Source: Flaccisagitta enflata | Lineage: Eukaryota > Chaetognatha > Sagittoidea > Aphragmophora | Direction of reading: 5' to 3' | DNA length: 64,000 nucleotides | Assembly (NCBI GenBank): GCA_965153355.1 | Contig: OZ231126.1 | Span: 11,780,001 to 11,844,000, forward strand | Shown here: positions 26,574-37,137 of the stretch, piece by piece | How the letters are laid out: every line of letters starts with the position of its first letter | Numbering within the stretch: position 1 is the first letter of the stretch | Notes under the pieces: model-generated | The model's database searches: none | The model's input: the letters and a program-made list of their open reading frames with translations, nothing else | What the model was told of the DNA's origin: nothing | Made by a program: the position numbers and the translations under genes

Positions 26574-27783
26574 GAGGAATTCAAAACTCTTAGAGCAAAC
26601 ACACCTCGTCAATTGGTCTCCATGTTACTAAACTTTATGATCCATTGACGGGAGTCCGAGCGCATACAACTGGCAGACGAATCTTCAGTCCTGTCGTCCA
26701 CAGGAAGTGGATGCAGATTCGCCTTGGAAGAGAGCTGCTGAGTGGAACTTTTCTTCCCACACTTCATCTGGCTCCTTTCACAACAATACCACTGAACGCT
26801 GGTGGAATGGCTATGCTTCGATAATAGTGGCACATTGGTGAAATGGTTTAATGAGCATCTTTTTGTGACAGTGGCTCCAAAAGGCGGATATGGAGCAGTC
26901 GCATATCGACGCTAACAATCGAGATGAGATACCAGACATTTGCCTATCATTTCTCCACCCCACTTCGCATCACTTAATCTCAAACGTGCTTCATCACAAC
27001 AGCTGCTCACGCGTCGAGATTGTGTATCCACAGAAAAAAGTGCAGCAGCTCAAACGCTTGCCGAAGGACCATCGACTGATAATCTTTTGTTTATCTGGTC
27101 TGATTCTGAATCTTTCCTCTGCACTGAAGACATTTGCCAACCATAAACAGGCCTGTATTTTTCGCCAATCGCCTCTCCACATCCATAGCGGTCTGATCAA
27201 CAGTAAGGCTGGATTGGCCAATGCCCAAGTGACCACTGGCAGAGGCATTCCAGGCCCATGAAGCTGAAATGGCATTAATCATGTCCTGCATTTTTTAAAT
27301 CTTCCCGATGATCAATGGCCAAAGACGAATATCGCGACGTGCCCTATTTCTGCACAAGTCACCGCATTGTATGTGGCTGAAAGTAAAAAGAAACCAGTGG
27401 CTGACGCGATACTTCTTGCAGCAGCTTCTCGGGGAAAATGGATGCATAAGCTGCGGATCATCGGCATGGCCCTTATAGCAGTCAAAAGGTGGAGATAGTA
27501 CCCAAGGGCAAAGACACGAGCAGCAAATGATCTCCTTCAAACCGGAAGTGACGCAAGACGCTTTGGAGGAGGCAAGCAAATAGCTTGTCAAGTCGATGCA
27601 GCGGCCTGAATGGAAAAAGCATCATTATCCAGACACTCCTCTAACACTGAGCTGGGGGAAAAGTCTTTAAACCAGAAAGTCGTCATGACTTCATCATAAA
27701 GAATAAAGAGATGCGGAAATTGAATCCTTTCATTGACGAATACAGAATATCATATTCATGAATGACAAAACGCCACATCGCAC

Positions 27784-28212
27784 ATGACGCTAAATTTCCC
27801 TTCATCCTTGCCGCCAAAAGACGAGAATGTGAAATCATTGACCCGCCATTATCATCACAATGATTTTCACGCGGGTACAAAGCATACACTGAGTCAATTA
27901 CGCCAATTTGTGTGGATTACAAAAGGTCTTCAGGCCGCCAAGAGCGTCGTCAACAAGTGCTTCAGATGCCAGAAGAACTTTAAAAAGAAATCTAATCAGC
28001 AAATGGCCAATCTTCCATCAAATCGCGTCAATCCTGCGCCTGTCTTTGCAGAGACTGGATTGGATGTCATGGGGCATTTCCTAGTTAAAATGAACGGGCG
28101 TGCTGATCACAGCGTGGATCGAGTGTTCACCTGTTTTCGTATCACGCGCCATCCATGTGGGGAATTGCTCTTCAACATCAGCGACGCGATGGTAACCGCA
28201 ATCATCCGCTGA
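27784..28212 (+). pseudogene. Integrase zinc finger and start of catalytic core (copy C)
   Basis: This is a 142-codon open frame. It has an HHCC zinc-binding pattern: HHNDFHAGTKH, then LRQFVWITKGLQAAKSVVNK and CFRCQK. The first core Asp sits in AETGLDVMGHF. The frame stops at 28210-28212. The second Asp context SDCG (TCAGATTGCGGA, about 28233) follows in another frame. At about 28375-28392 a GGV-stop-ER sequence suggests the Trp of the GxWER block near the catalytic Glu has become TGA. The integrase is non-functional. Confidence 0.85.
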
Positions 28213-28459
28213 GCAAGGCGCCTCCAGAATCGCCGTTTCACATCAGATTGCGGACGAATCTAGTAGGCGCCACAATATCCTCAAGAAGCGATATGAAGCT
28301 GGGAACCGGCCTCGTCAACTCCCTTTAACTGCATGGCTCTTTGTGATTTCATCACGCCGAGAACACCTCACTATGGAGGGGTGTGAGAGAGAATCGTCGT
28401 TCTCTTCAAGCGCCATATCGCTTCCATCTCGACTGGCGCCATCCTCCACGCCGGCGCCT

Positions 28460-28953
28460 TCAATACTGCTGCCGCCGAAGTTGAAGGAATTCTCAATCGC
28501 TGTCCTCTAACAGCGCTCAGCGATGATCCAAATGACTCTGAGGCCTCAACACCTAATCATATCCTCAATCCATCGACATCCGGTCACGCCCCCCTGGATC
28601 TGGTGCAACAAGGCGACAACTCTGACGCCGACTCATCGAAGATTCAATGGTGGAGTGCGCACTCATGGGTGGATGCATTTAGGAAATCGTGGAGGGTCGA
28701 ATATTTGCCGCTTCTTCACGCGCGAAGCTCATGGTTGAGATCCGAGAAAGACTTTACGGTAGACGACATGGTCATCGCCATGGACGAAGCGCTGCCTCGT
28801 CACAACTGGAGTTTAGGACGAGCCCTGGGCGTCGAGGGATCGTCCGCCCATGTCCGGAGGGCTCACATCCGGCGCCAAGAGGAAGAAATGATCAATGTGA
28901 TCTCTTGGTATCTTCAACTTAAAGTAGTTAGTAACTCTAAGGCCTATGCGTGA
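28460..28953 (+). pseudogene. BEL/Pao C-terminal domain (DUF5641-like), copy C
   Basis: EVEGILNRCPLTALSDDP (about 28479 onward) is the segment after the integrase core. Further on, the frame open from 28603 gives WVDAFRKSWRVEYLPLLHA, then FTVDDMVIAMDE, LPRHNWSLGRALGV and VRRAHIRR. This matches the order W-RRW-EYL, GD-VLV-DE, WPLGRV and VR-V-VR typical of the tail of BEL/Pao pol. Two frames are needed to read it. Confidence 0.8.
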
Positions 28954-29127
28954 GGATTTCTTGAAAGAACTTGTTTGTTTACAAACTCAAAAACGTAAAT
29001 GATCAATATTTTAGAAACACTTGATGCTAATCGGGACACTATGTTAAGCTATGCTAAGGGTCATATGATCAATAATGGTCAACAATGGTCATACCAGGTT
29101 TAGATATTTTCAACATTTATATGTTCT

Positions 29128-29174
29128 GTCCCTATTAGCCCCGCTTTTTTTGTATTTTTGGGGCTAATAGGGAC
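29128..29174. repeat. Perfect 15-bp inverted repeat (hairpin)
   Basis: GTCCCTATTAGCCCC (29128-29142) and GGGGCTAATAGGGAC (29160-29174) are exact reverse complements around a 17-nt T-rich loop. It lies between the end of copy C and the Gag-like unit. Confidence 0.95.
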
Positions 29175-29468
29175 CAAATGAACAAATAGTGAAAAATCTG
29201 AACCCGATATGATTATTATTGCAGTTTTGGTACTGTTGTCCCTAAATAGACTATATTAACACATCTCGCTTTTTCAGTCGTACGTTTTAGCTGAATTTAG
29301 CCCTCATTTCTGAGGTCTGATCCTTTTCTCTTCTAGCTTGCATTTTGGAACAGGACTGTAGAAAATATCTCGGCATTAATTTGCGCAAATATTTATACTT
29401 TTCTCAAGGCTAGGGAAGCTAAATTTTTAATGACTGATGAAATTTGAGCCTTGTAACTGGGTACCATA

Positions 29469-29541
29469 GTTTACCGGCGGTCGGACTGAGACGCTTTTGA
29501 GACGAATAACTGAGTATCTGCTACTTTGTGTTATCTATATT
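29469..29541. repeat. Direct repeat, left copy
   Basis: It matches 34053-34125 apart from one A/G difference. On the minus strand it lies just after the stop of the Gag-like ORF. Confidence 0.9.
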
Positions 29542-29561
29542 GTCATGTTGATTCTATATTG

Positions 29562-32500
29562 TCATGTTGATTTTGCTAGTATCTCTTTCACTGAGAAGGG
29601 CACAACTGAGCGTTCCACGAATTGCTTGGCAATGAACACTGCCATATTGATGTCAGTTGCCCCTTTTCGATTTATTTCAGCCCTTAAGGCATCATTCCTC
29701 AAGCCTCTGAGAAAGTACGATAGGACTGCTTTTTTGTAGCTCTTGGTTTTTCTGAGAGCATTAATTTCATCTGGTGGTATGGTTTCATCATACACTTGTT
29801 GTGCTCTAAAACCATAATCATCCAAGGCCTCATGTGCATGTCTTTCAAGCTTTTCAAGCTCATTGTCATGATGTGCTGTTGTATCACTTGAAATGAAGAA
29901 TGCTACTTTTGTGGCTAATTCATCTGTTGTGATGTCTGGTGTTTCGCTGATGATCTTGAAGATGTGCTTCTGTATATTTGGCTTGTGTTTCTGAAAGCAA
30001 TCAGTAAATAAATTTCTTCTCCTTCTTTCACTTAGTTGGCAGTCAAGTGCCTCTGTTGTTTTGAAGTTAAAGTGAGAGTAGAATTCTCTGAAACTATCAT
30101 ATCTTTTTGGATCATACTCAGGTATCTTTAGAAGCTTAATGTCAAAGTTTAAGTTCTGTAGCTTTTCCTTCTGTTGATCTTCAATTCTTTGTCTTTGTCT
30201 TGTAGCTTCTTTGTCTTTTAAATCAAAAAGACGTTCACTCTTTCTGATCCTTCTGTCATTCATTTGATGTCGACAACAGCATGGACGTCTTCCTTGTTGA
30301 TCATCATCATCATCTCCATCATCATCATCATCATCTTCATGATCATTGGGATCTTCATCTCTGCAACCATTATTTCTGGTGTGAGGATGTGGAAAATTTG
30401 AGCCATGATCATCTCTTTGTCCACGATCATCTCTTCGTCCACTTGGATGATGGTACCTTTCTTCATGGCCATTTCCATTCTGTCTTTCACCCCCCGCAGA
30501 GAATGAAGAATCCTTTTTTGCAGTCACATCACCTTTTTCCAACATGTTCATAAGTCGTTTTTTGGCATCTGCTGCCTCTTGCTCCAATTTTTTGTTGATA
30601 TGATGCTTATTTTCATTTTTAACATCATGTCTTTCAGTTTCTTCCTTTTTGGGGATCTTCATCAAATCTCTCATCATTTGTTCATTGGAGTTTCCCACAT
30701 GATGGCCTGATTTATCAATTGTAGGCATGATATACTTTTCTCTTGCAGCTTTGTCATCATATTTGTCTGCATCTCTGACTTCCCTTGCCATTTGTTCCAT
30801 TGCCTCATGATATGAAAGCAGTGGGTCGGTCTTCTTTTTGTTTGGAATGGGTGGCAATTCCTTTATGCCTTGCAGATTATATTCTGGCAATTGATTATCC
30901 CATGCCATGGATTCTACTCTGGCTTGATCATGTGTTGAGCCAACAGATGACTGGCATGGCGAATTTTGTAATGGTGTTGAGTGCGCACCAGGTGCCTTGA
31001 TTTTCCATTTTGGAGATATGACCACAGGTTTGAACCCTTCTTGCTTCACATTCCTCCTAGGAACAACAAAGTGTCGGTTGTAAATTTCTTTGAAGGATTG
31101 TAGAAAGTCATGAAAGTTTTCTCCCACACATGGGATGTCTTTCAGGAAAGGGTGTTTTTGGCGAGTTGTCTTTTTTTCTTCATCCATTCGGCAAGAAATT
31201 TCAAGTTCTTTGTCCAAGGCTAGAGGTCCACTCCTTGGAAAGCCTCGACGACCTCTCTCTTCTCTTGTCATGTTGTGAACATGATCATTTACTGCACTCA
31301 GAAACAATGTCCTTGGCCCCTCTTGATCATTTGTTAGAAATGGTGTCTCAGGCCTGGTAAAAAGTTCAAATGGCCTGATTGGTTCCCATCCTTGGGCTTT
31401 CTTTGCCATGAAGCAATCACAGCTCTTGCTGTATTTCAAATCCAGATTGGTGGGGAATTCCTTTTCATCAAACATTAGTTTGAATAGTTCCATGTTTCTC
31501 TCCATGTGTCCTTGAATGTCGGTTATGATGGACATCATGGGCAGTCCCAAAGGCAGCTGATTAGGTCCTGAGGGACCCATGTCATAGTTTCCAACTGACC
31601 AGCACATGCCCAGGATTTCATCATGGATTTCAAAGAACTTGTCAAACTCTTTTTTTCTGTTTGAAACCATGTTTTGAAACAGAAGATATTGGATGAACTG
31701 AAATTTCTCTGTTTGGATCATAGGACCATCCGTTTCATAGAGAGCTTCCAGTTTGACAAAAGCATCAACTTTGCTAGTATCAGTAGCAAAATCGTGTGCC
31801 ACTTTGATTTCTTTATCTCCATTCGGCGTTACAATGAAGATTGAAGTTTTGTTGAAAAGTTTAATTTGATCACTTCCAAACAAAGTTTCTCGAGTGTAGG
31901 CCTCCTGAGTTTCCCGATTGTCATTTGCCAAATGAGCTGGAAACTTAGGATAATATCTCTCCGTCTTATGTTGTTCATCAACATTCATTGGATTCAATTT
32001 GTAGGGCTCTTTGTCATTGCAGCACCTTCCTTTTAAGAAGGGTGAGGCATTTTGACATCTGTAACAAAAAGCAACAATACCATGAGGATATTCATCTACA
32101 TTACCTTCAGTTACAACATTTTTCATATCAACATGAGAAGTATTTTTTGTACGATTCGCGCTTTGGTTTCCACCGGCAGATGCACCTGAAATGAAATCAT
32201 TATCAAATCTTAGAGAAGGGGAAGGTACAAGCATCCGTTTGGGACTAGTGTTGTTTTGGTCTGAGACAGGTACAGACGAACCAGTCTTGTTGTGTTCACT
32301 GACAGGTACAGCCAACGGATCTTTTTTGTCAGTGTTTGTCAATGTTTGGTCATCAGTTCTGTCACTAGCTTGAAATCTGACTGTCTCATCATCAATGTCA
32401 CTGTTGAGACTAGTTACTGAGGCAGCTAAATTCAACTGACTACTTCCTGCTTCCCTGTTTGTTTCATTCAGCACGCCATCACCTTCATAACTTTCAATGT

Positions 32501-33110
32501 TTTTACCAGATTGTTCAAGAAAATTAGTCACCTTGACTACACTAGGAAAAATTCGAGTAGAGTCAAAAATGATCTCATCGTAAGGCTTCCTGATTTCGTT
32601 ATCATTATAAGTATCAGGAAAGCTATCATAGGTGACCCTTGGATACATTCCATATCCCTTTGCTCGTTTGAGAGGAAAATCCCAAGATACGTCATATGTG
32701 AATTGTTTCTCTGTACCCATTTTTTCGAGCAATTCTTCTCTTTCATGTCTTAATGCGTCAAAAGTAATGTCACATGTGCATTGTTTGTTGTTGTTCTTTT
32801 CGCATGTTCGGCAAGGACGCAGGCAGTCGATTATTTTTTGAAATCCGTAAATTTTGTAAACCACATTTTTTGCAAACTTGGGTTTGAAAGGAATTCGCAT
32901 TGTCGCAACTGCTGAAGCTAGTTCTCCTACCTCACTGCAGGCAAAGTTCAGAACCGGGTCGAAACCTTCTTCTCCTCCAACCTTTATGTACTTCGCCTTT
33001 GGAGCGGAGGAACGAAAACCGACTTCCGGTACGGTCGTAAACCGCCTGTTGTCAAGATCCTTCCCTTGCCACCAATTTTGGCGCCATTTTTCTCTCGTGT
33101 ATGTCGCCAT
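29562..33110 (-). CDS. 1182-aa Gag-like protein (retroelement or domesticated)
   Basis: This is an intact, intronless ORF. The N-terminal third has a Cys cluster (LRPCRTCEK...CTC, about residues 96-115) and a second CYRC...RCC cluster (about 345-365). The middle is charged with several WEPIRPFELF-type unique blocks, then a low-complexity EDDDDDDGDDDDD tract and a KR-rich stretch (about 930-985). The last 190 residues resemble a retroelement capsid: IPEYDPKRYDSFREFYSHF, then AVLSYFLRGLRNDALRAEIN and a helical AVFIAKQFVER tail, as in Ty3-type Gag C-terminal domains. No CCHC knuckle, protease, RT or integrase follows; the stop lies about 20 bp inside the flanking direct repeat. Intactness next to decayed elements suggests recent arrival or selection. 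Confidence 0.6.
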   Translation of the reverse strand: MATYTREKWRQNWWQGKDLDNRRFTTVPEVGFRSSAPKAKYIKVGGEEGFDPVLNFACSEVGELASAVATMRIPFKPKFAKNVVYKIYGFQKIIDCLRPCRTCEKNNNKQCTCDITFDALRHEREELLEKMGTEKQFTYDVSWDFPLKRAKGYGMYPRVTYDSFPDTYNDNEIRKPYDEIIFDSTRIFPSVVKVTNFLEQSGKNIESYEGDGVLNETNREAGSSQLNLAASVTSLNSDIDDETVRFQASDRTDDQTLTNTDKKDPLAVPVSEHNKTGSSVPVSDQNNTSPKRMLVPSPSLRFDNDFISGASAGGNQSANRTKNTSHVDMKNVVTEGNVDEYPHGIVAFCYRCQNASPFLKGRCCNDKEPYKLNPMNVDEQHKTERYYPKFPAHLANDNRETQEAYTRETLFGSDQIKLFNKTSIFIVTPNGDKEIKVAHDFATDTSKVDAFVKLEALYETDGPMIQTEKFQFIQYLLFQNMVSNRKKEFDKFFEIHDEILGMCWSVGNYDMGPSGPNQLPLGLPMMSIITDIQGHMERNMELFKLMFDEKEFPTNLDLKYSKSCDCFMAKKAQGWEPIRPFELFTRPETPFLTNDQEGPRTLFLSAVNDHVHNMTREERGRRGFPRSGPLALDKELEISCRMDEEKKTTRQKHPFLKDIPCVGENFHDFLQSFKEIYNRHFVVPRRNVKQEGFKPVVISPKWKIKAPGAHSTPLQNSPCQSSVGSTHDQARVESMAWDNQLPEYNLQGIKELPPIPNKKKTDPLLSYHEAMEQMAREVRDADKYDDKAAREKYIMPTIDKSGHHVGNSNEQMMRDLMKIPKKEETERHDVKNENKHHINKKLEQEAADAKKRLMNMLEKGDVTAKKDSSFSAGGERQNGNGHEERYHHPSGRRDDRGQRDDHGSNFPHPHTRNNGCRDEDPNDHEDDDDDDGDDDDDQQGRRPCCCRHQMNDRRIRKSERLFDLKDKEATRQRQRIEDQQKEKLQNLNFDIKLLKIPEYDPKRYDSFREFYSHFNFKTTEALDCQLSERRRRNLFTDCFQKHKPNIQKHIFKIISETPDITTDELATKVAFFISSDTTAHHDNELEKLERHAHEALDDYGFRAQQVYDETIPPDEINALRKTKSYKKAVLSYFLRGLRNDALRAEINRKGATDINMAVFIAKQFVERSVVPFSVKEILAKST

Positions 33111-34052
33111 TTCGTTGCGTGACCCGACGATGGCCCGATGACGTAAAGGCGGAACTGTTTTTACTTCCTCTCAACAGGACGTCTGTTTATTCCGAGTTTT
33201 AAGCAAGATGCAGGCAAGTGAGCGTTGATTAATGAGCAGTTATGTAATAAGCGTGTATTTCGCGCAGTGTATATCAGAACGCAAACTGGTTATGATGATT
33301 TTGTGATGCTAGTGGATGATGTTGGATGATAAATATTTCGATGATTAATCCAATGTGCGAAGTGATTGTAAAGTGAAGATAATAAGCTGATATTATTTCG
33401 TCTTTGAAGATGAACATTATTTCTTTTTATTCACACGGAAATGGTTATTACTGAAAGATGAGCAGAATTTCTTTTGATTTTCTTGTTTGTCGGCGAAAGC
33501 CGCCATAAATGGCGTATGAAAACGTGCGTCTATTATGCGTGTCCCCATAAAATTGCGAGTCACAGTCCCATTCATGCAGGGAACACTCTTTTTTTTGCTA
33601 AGCCTGAACACTCTCTCTCGTGATATTTCTTTTTCTTCTCTTCAGTAAGCACGCACTTTCATACGATCTTGATAGTGTGAAAATCGTTTTTACTATTTTT
33701 AGCATCAATATTTCTTTTTTCTCTTCATTTTTGAATTGAAAGATGAACCGATTCAGGAAGAAGGGAAAAAACGAGTTAACCCTCTTTTTTGGAAAAAAGT
33801 CGATCAGGTAGTTATTTTTTCTCTTATTTTTTTCGAAAGAATTTCGATAGAACGGCGCAAAAAAGAGGATTGAGTCAGTCAAACTTTTATGTGAAGATTA
33901 GAATTAATGCAGATGTTGATGTTGACAAGTCAGCTTACATTCCGCCCCTTAAAAACATTTTCACGTAACCCGACGCAGATAAATGCAGAACAGTAGGTAG
34001 CGTGTTGAGTTAGCACCAGCTTAAGTCGAAAATGGCCGCTGACGCCATGTAG
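33111..34052 (-). other. Leader region of the Gag-like unit
   Basis: It is AT-rich, and several short minus-strand ORFs (33417-33611, 33598-33882) show no recognisable family. It probably contains the promoter or 5' leader, but no element could be assigned with confidence. Confidence 0.4.
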
Positions 34053-34125
34053 TTTACCGGCGGTCGGACTGAGACGCTTTTGAGGCGAATAACTGAGTAT
34101 CTGCTACTTTGTGTTATCTATACTG
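34053..34125. repeat. Direct repeat, right copy
   Basis: This is the counterpart of 29469-29541. It lies about 940 bp upstream of the Gag-like start codon on the minus strand. Confidence 0.9.
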
Positions 34126-34389
34126 ATCTTATTATCTATTTGTATCATTATCATGATTATTAACATTTGTTATTGACTTTTAAAACGGATTTTAGGAGAG
34201 AGAGAAAAGATTTCTATTGAATGGGTTGATGATGAAAACGCGACTGAAAAAGTAAAACAGGATATCAAAATCAATGGGCTAAAGAGCACTCATGTTTGAA
34301 TGGTGCTTAGAGGCTACTAAGGTTGCACGATCTTATCCCATTCACTTCTTTGTTATTGTCGTTTCCAAGAATTTACGATAGTTTTTCTC

Positions 34390-34625
34390 TGATGGAACTC
34401 GGGAAAGGTCTGATAGAGCTCGGGAGAGTCCTGATAGAGCTCGGGATAGGTCTGATAGAGCTAGGAATGGTCTGATAGAGCTAGGGATAGGTCTGATGGA
34501 GCTAGGGATAGCTGTGGATTAATAACGCCCGGCGGGATAGGTCTGATAGAGCTAGGAATGGTCTGATAGAGCTAGGGATAGGTCTGATTGAGCTAGGGAT
34601 AGCTATGAATTAATAACGCTCGGCG
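34390..34625 (+). repeat. 21-bp minisatellite (GGTCTGATAGAGCTAGGGATA)n, first array
   Basis: About ten units of roughly 20-21 bp follow the pattern GGTCTGATAGAGCTAGGGAT. A larger unit ending ATTAATAACGC-CGGCG is duplicated inside (about 34520 and 34610). The array ends against CCCGTGTACCCGGCCTTGTT, the distal end of the hairpin-element family, so it may be the interior of such an element. The same minisatellite recurs at 45720-45930. Confidence 0.9.
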
Positions 34626-34659
34626 CACCGTCTTGGCCCGTGTACCCGGCCTTGTTTTC

Positions 34660-35066
34660 ATGCTATGTCCCAACCCAACTATAACTTCAAAACTTACTCC
34701 CAAACCCATTGGTCCATGTTTAGACCCTGGACCTACGGCACAGAATTTATCCCTACCTTCAGTATCGCCTCCTCGATCTTCCTACACGCTTGCTTCTTTT
34801 TCTTTCTTTTCCATGTTAGGATCCAACTTACAACCTCTTTACGATACCAAACACTATGTATACATAAACCCATTCACACTTTTATCATATTTCTTTCGAA
34901 ACCGCTTAAAAAAACTTGGTTGTACCGTAGTTACACAAGTTCTATCTATTGATGATATACCAAATTGAGTTTACCCGTTGTTGATTTGTGCTGGCCGGTT
35001 AAGCAAATTTCTGGCCTCTTGGAATGCTGAAATGATCTTTGAAGATCTGCAATGCAGATGCCTTAC
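34660..35066. other. Spacer with an unrecognised 111-codon ORF
   Basis: An open frame at 34633-34968 (+) is Pro-, Ser- and Phe-rich and matches nothing I know. It begins inside a repeat end. I do not regard it as a gene. Confidence 0.3.
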
Positions 35067-35359
35067 GTCGCAGTGTTGACAGTCAAAAAACAATTTTTTC
35101 ATCAAGTTTTTAGGTGTAAAACACACTCAAATCATTTCCGTTTTGTTCCCTCCATCCTTTACACCAGTGGGGGAATAGCTAAGGTACCTATCGACATGCT
35201 TGAATCGATTCTTAGTCCAGAAACAAGAAGGGAATAGCAAAAATCTATTTGGGAAATTCCACCAAAGGGAGAATCTAGCGTTGCGACATTTTCCTACCTT
35301 TTGAGTGTGATATCATACTTTCTTTGTATGATACAGACCCAAAGACTGAATGACCGGTC
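35067..35359 (+). repeat. Segmental copy, partner of 1-299 (inverted)
   Basis: It is the reverse complement of the left window end with scattered differences. Here it continues smoothly into flanking sequence at 35066 (CGTAAGGCATCTGCATTG), whereas at the left end the match breaks at the hairpin near 300. Confidence 0.9.
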
Positions 35360-36130
35360 ATGGGTGGTGCCATTGACCTACGGTACGACTTCTTACGTTG
35401 GCTGGTATTTACTCCCAGCCAAAAAGCAAAAATCCCTAAAAATATGTACCTCCCCCTGGTTGCGAAGCCAATTTGCATATTCAGAGAAGTCAGGGAATTT
35501 TGATGTATTGTATTATCATAAGTCACTCAAACACAAAACCGCCATTTAATCTTCGTCAGTTGGAACCCTGACCATCATTAGGTCTCAAAAATTTACCCTC
35601 CAGAAAGTTTTTTTCTGCTTATTTTGACCTTACTACAGAAAAAAAATCAAGAGTGAGAGTTTTTGAAAATATTATTTCTTGGACGTGAAAGTCTAAGACT
35701 GCCTCCACGAGTCAAATTTTGCATTTCCAAGAACATGGCTGTGATCTCTAGTGAATGTAGAACAGGGCCATGTGTTTATTTTTTTGATTTTGTGCGTTTC
35801 TATGCAAACTTAGACTTTCACGCGAGAACACTCAGACAGAATTTTGCAGATTTTGTTTTCTAGTCAGGGAACTTAAGGAAGTGTAGAGTCAAAATTGCCG
35901 AAAAACTCTGGAATTTCATTATTCTGACATATTTTTCCGTGCTGAACACAAATTTGACCTCCATTTTGAAATATTTTTTTGGCCCCCCCTTGAAAAATCC
36001 ATTTTTTTGCAATTTTATGGGTAAAAATGCATTTTTTTGGCTCTTTGAAGTACACTATCGTCACCTGGTTGCTTTTTTTAATAAAGCCTAACAAGAACTG
36101 AAGTGAATATACAGTTTACAAGAACTTTGC
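35360..36130. other. Spacer without recognised genes
   Basis: AT-rich. No hairpin element, satellite or domain was seen. Confidence 0.5.
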
Positions 36131-36139
36131 AGCTATACA

Positions 36140-36990
36140 GGGACTGTGTATTGCCAATAACAGGCCAAAAATGACCCAAAACAGCCAAAAACAGCATTTT
36201 TTTTCAAAAATATCAGTGTTATTTAAAAATTTTTTGCCAATCACTCCCAATTAGGTCAGAACTAGGACAAATACACTTATTGAGAGCTTAGGACACTGCT
36301 ATGAGGATCATAATAGGCAAAAACCAGGCCATAAATAGCTTCAAATGGCCAAATTCAGCATTTTCTTTGAATAGATCATTGATATTCAATTTTTTTTCGC
36401 AATTCTCACTTAAACCTGTCAAGACTAGGTCAAATATACTCAATAAGAGCTTTGGACATTGATACAGGAGTCACACCAGGCCAAAAACAAGCCAAAAATA
36501 GCCTAAGATAGCTAAAATTGGCATTTTCCTCAAGAAATTCATTATTATCGATAATTTTTTTGCCAATCTCACTCTATCCAGTCAGAACTAGGTCAGATAT
36601 ACTCATTGAGTGCTTTGAAAACTGATACCGTGACCAAAACAGGCAAAAAATGGTTTAAAATAATCAAAATTAACATTTTTATTCAAAAAAATTATAGTTA
36701 TTAAGAATTTTTTTACAAATCTCACTCACTAGGTCAAACATACTTATTTGGAAACTGTTATCGGGGCTATAACAGGTTGAAATAGCCTAAAATAGTCAAA
36801 ATTAAAACTCATGCGTGGTATTCCTTTGTAAATCTCACTATATCCAGTCAGAACTAGGACAAATAAACTTTAGACACTGATACCGGGGTCATGATAGACC
36901 AAAAACAGGCCAAAAATGGGCTAAAATGACAAAATTGACATTGTTATCAATCAAATCATTGTTATTAAAATTTTCAAGCCAATCAGCCGT
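36140..36990 (+). repeat. Degenerate tandem repeat of about 150 bp, about six units
   Basis: Each unit contains GTCAGAACTAGG-CAAATA, then a GGACACTGATACCGG-like box, then AGGCCAAAAACAGGCCAAAA and an AAATTTTTTTGCCAATC box. Units begin near 36250, 36425, 36580, 36720 and 36850. Confidence 0.8.
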
Positions 36991-37018
36991 TAAGCTCCCT
37001 GACTATTCGGAAAAAAAC

Positions 37019-37137
<119 letters not shown>

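Larger units (their letters stand above)
20410..28960 (+). mobile_element. BEL/Pao LTR retrotransposon, degenerate copy C
   Basis: In order it shows: a leader shared with copies A and B (20410-20720), a putative gag region (20950-22000), a Gln-codon-rich stretch (22140-23260), a reverse transcriptase N-terminal connector (25563-25961), an RT palm with YVDD (26140-26570), an integrase zinc finger and core start (27784-28212), and the Pao-type C-terminal domain (28460-28900). Frames change between these blocks and stops interrupt them, so no polyprotein can be made. No flanking LTRs were found. The family call rests on the RT form FYVDDLLGGGDS followed by QWKSN and KVLGVPW, and on the integrase tail. 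Confidence 0.85.
29469..34125 (-). mobile_element. Gag-only retroelement-like unit with about 73-bp direct repeats
   Basis: The unit is bounded by direct repeats at 29469-29541 and 34053-34125 that match except for one base. They start AGTTTACCGGCGGTCGGACT and end TTTGTGTTATCTATA. Between them lies a single long minus-strand ORF and about 0.9 kb of leader. Read on the minus strand, the 5' repeat is followed after two bases by TGGCGTCAGCGGCC, which could serve as a tRNA primer-binding site. The repeats lack TG...CA ends, and no target duplication or polypurine tract was found. A short-LTR (TRIM/LARD-like) element is the best fit; a captured gene flanked by a small duplication is the alternative. 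Confidence 0.5.

Noticed and set aside
30300-30400. ORFs on the plus strand rich in His and Asp across the Gag-like gene
   Set aside because: Shadows of the Asp/Glu-rich tract of the minus-strand ORF.
29469-34125. Classical LTR retrotransposon with TG...CA LTRs
   Set aside because: The direct repeats are only about 73 bp, lack TG/CA ends, and no polypurine tract or target duplication was found; kept only as a tentative unit.
34633-34968. 111-codon ORF as a small gene
   Set aside because: Starts in the distal end of a repeat element and shows no domain or conservation that I can judge.
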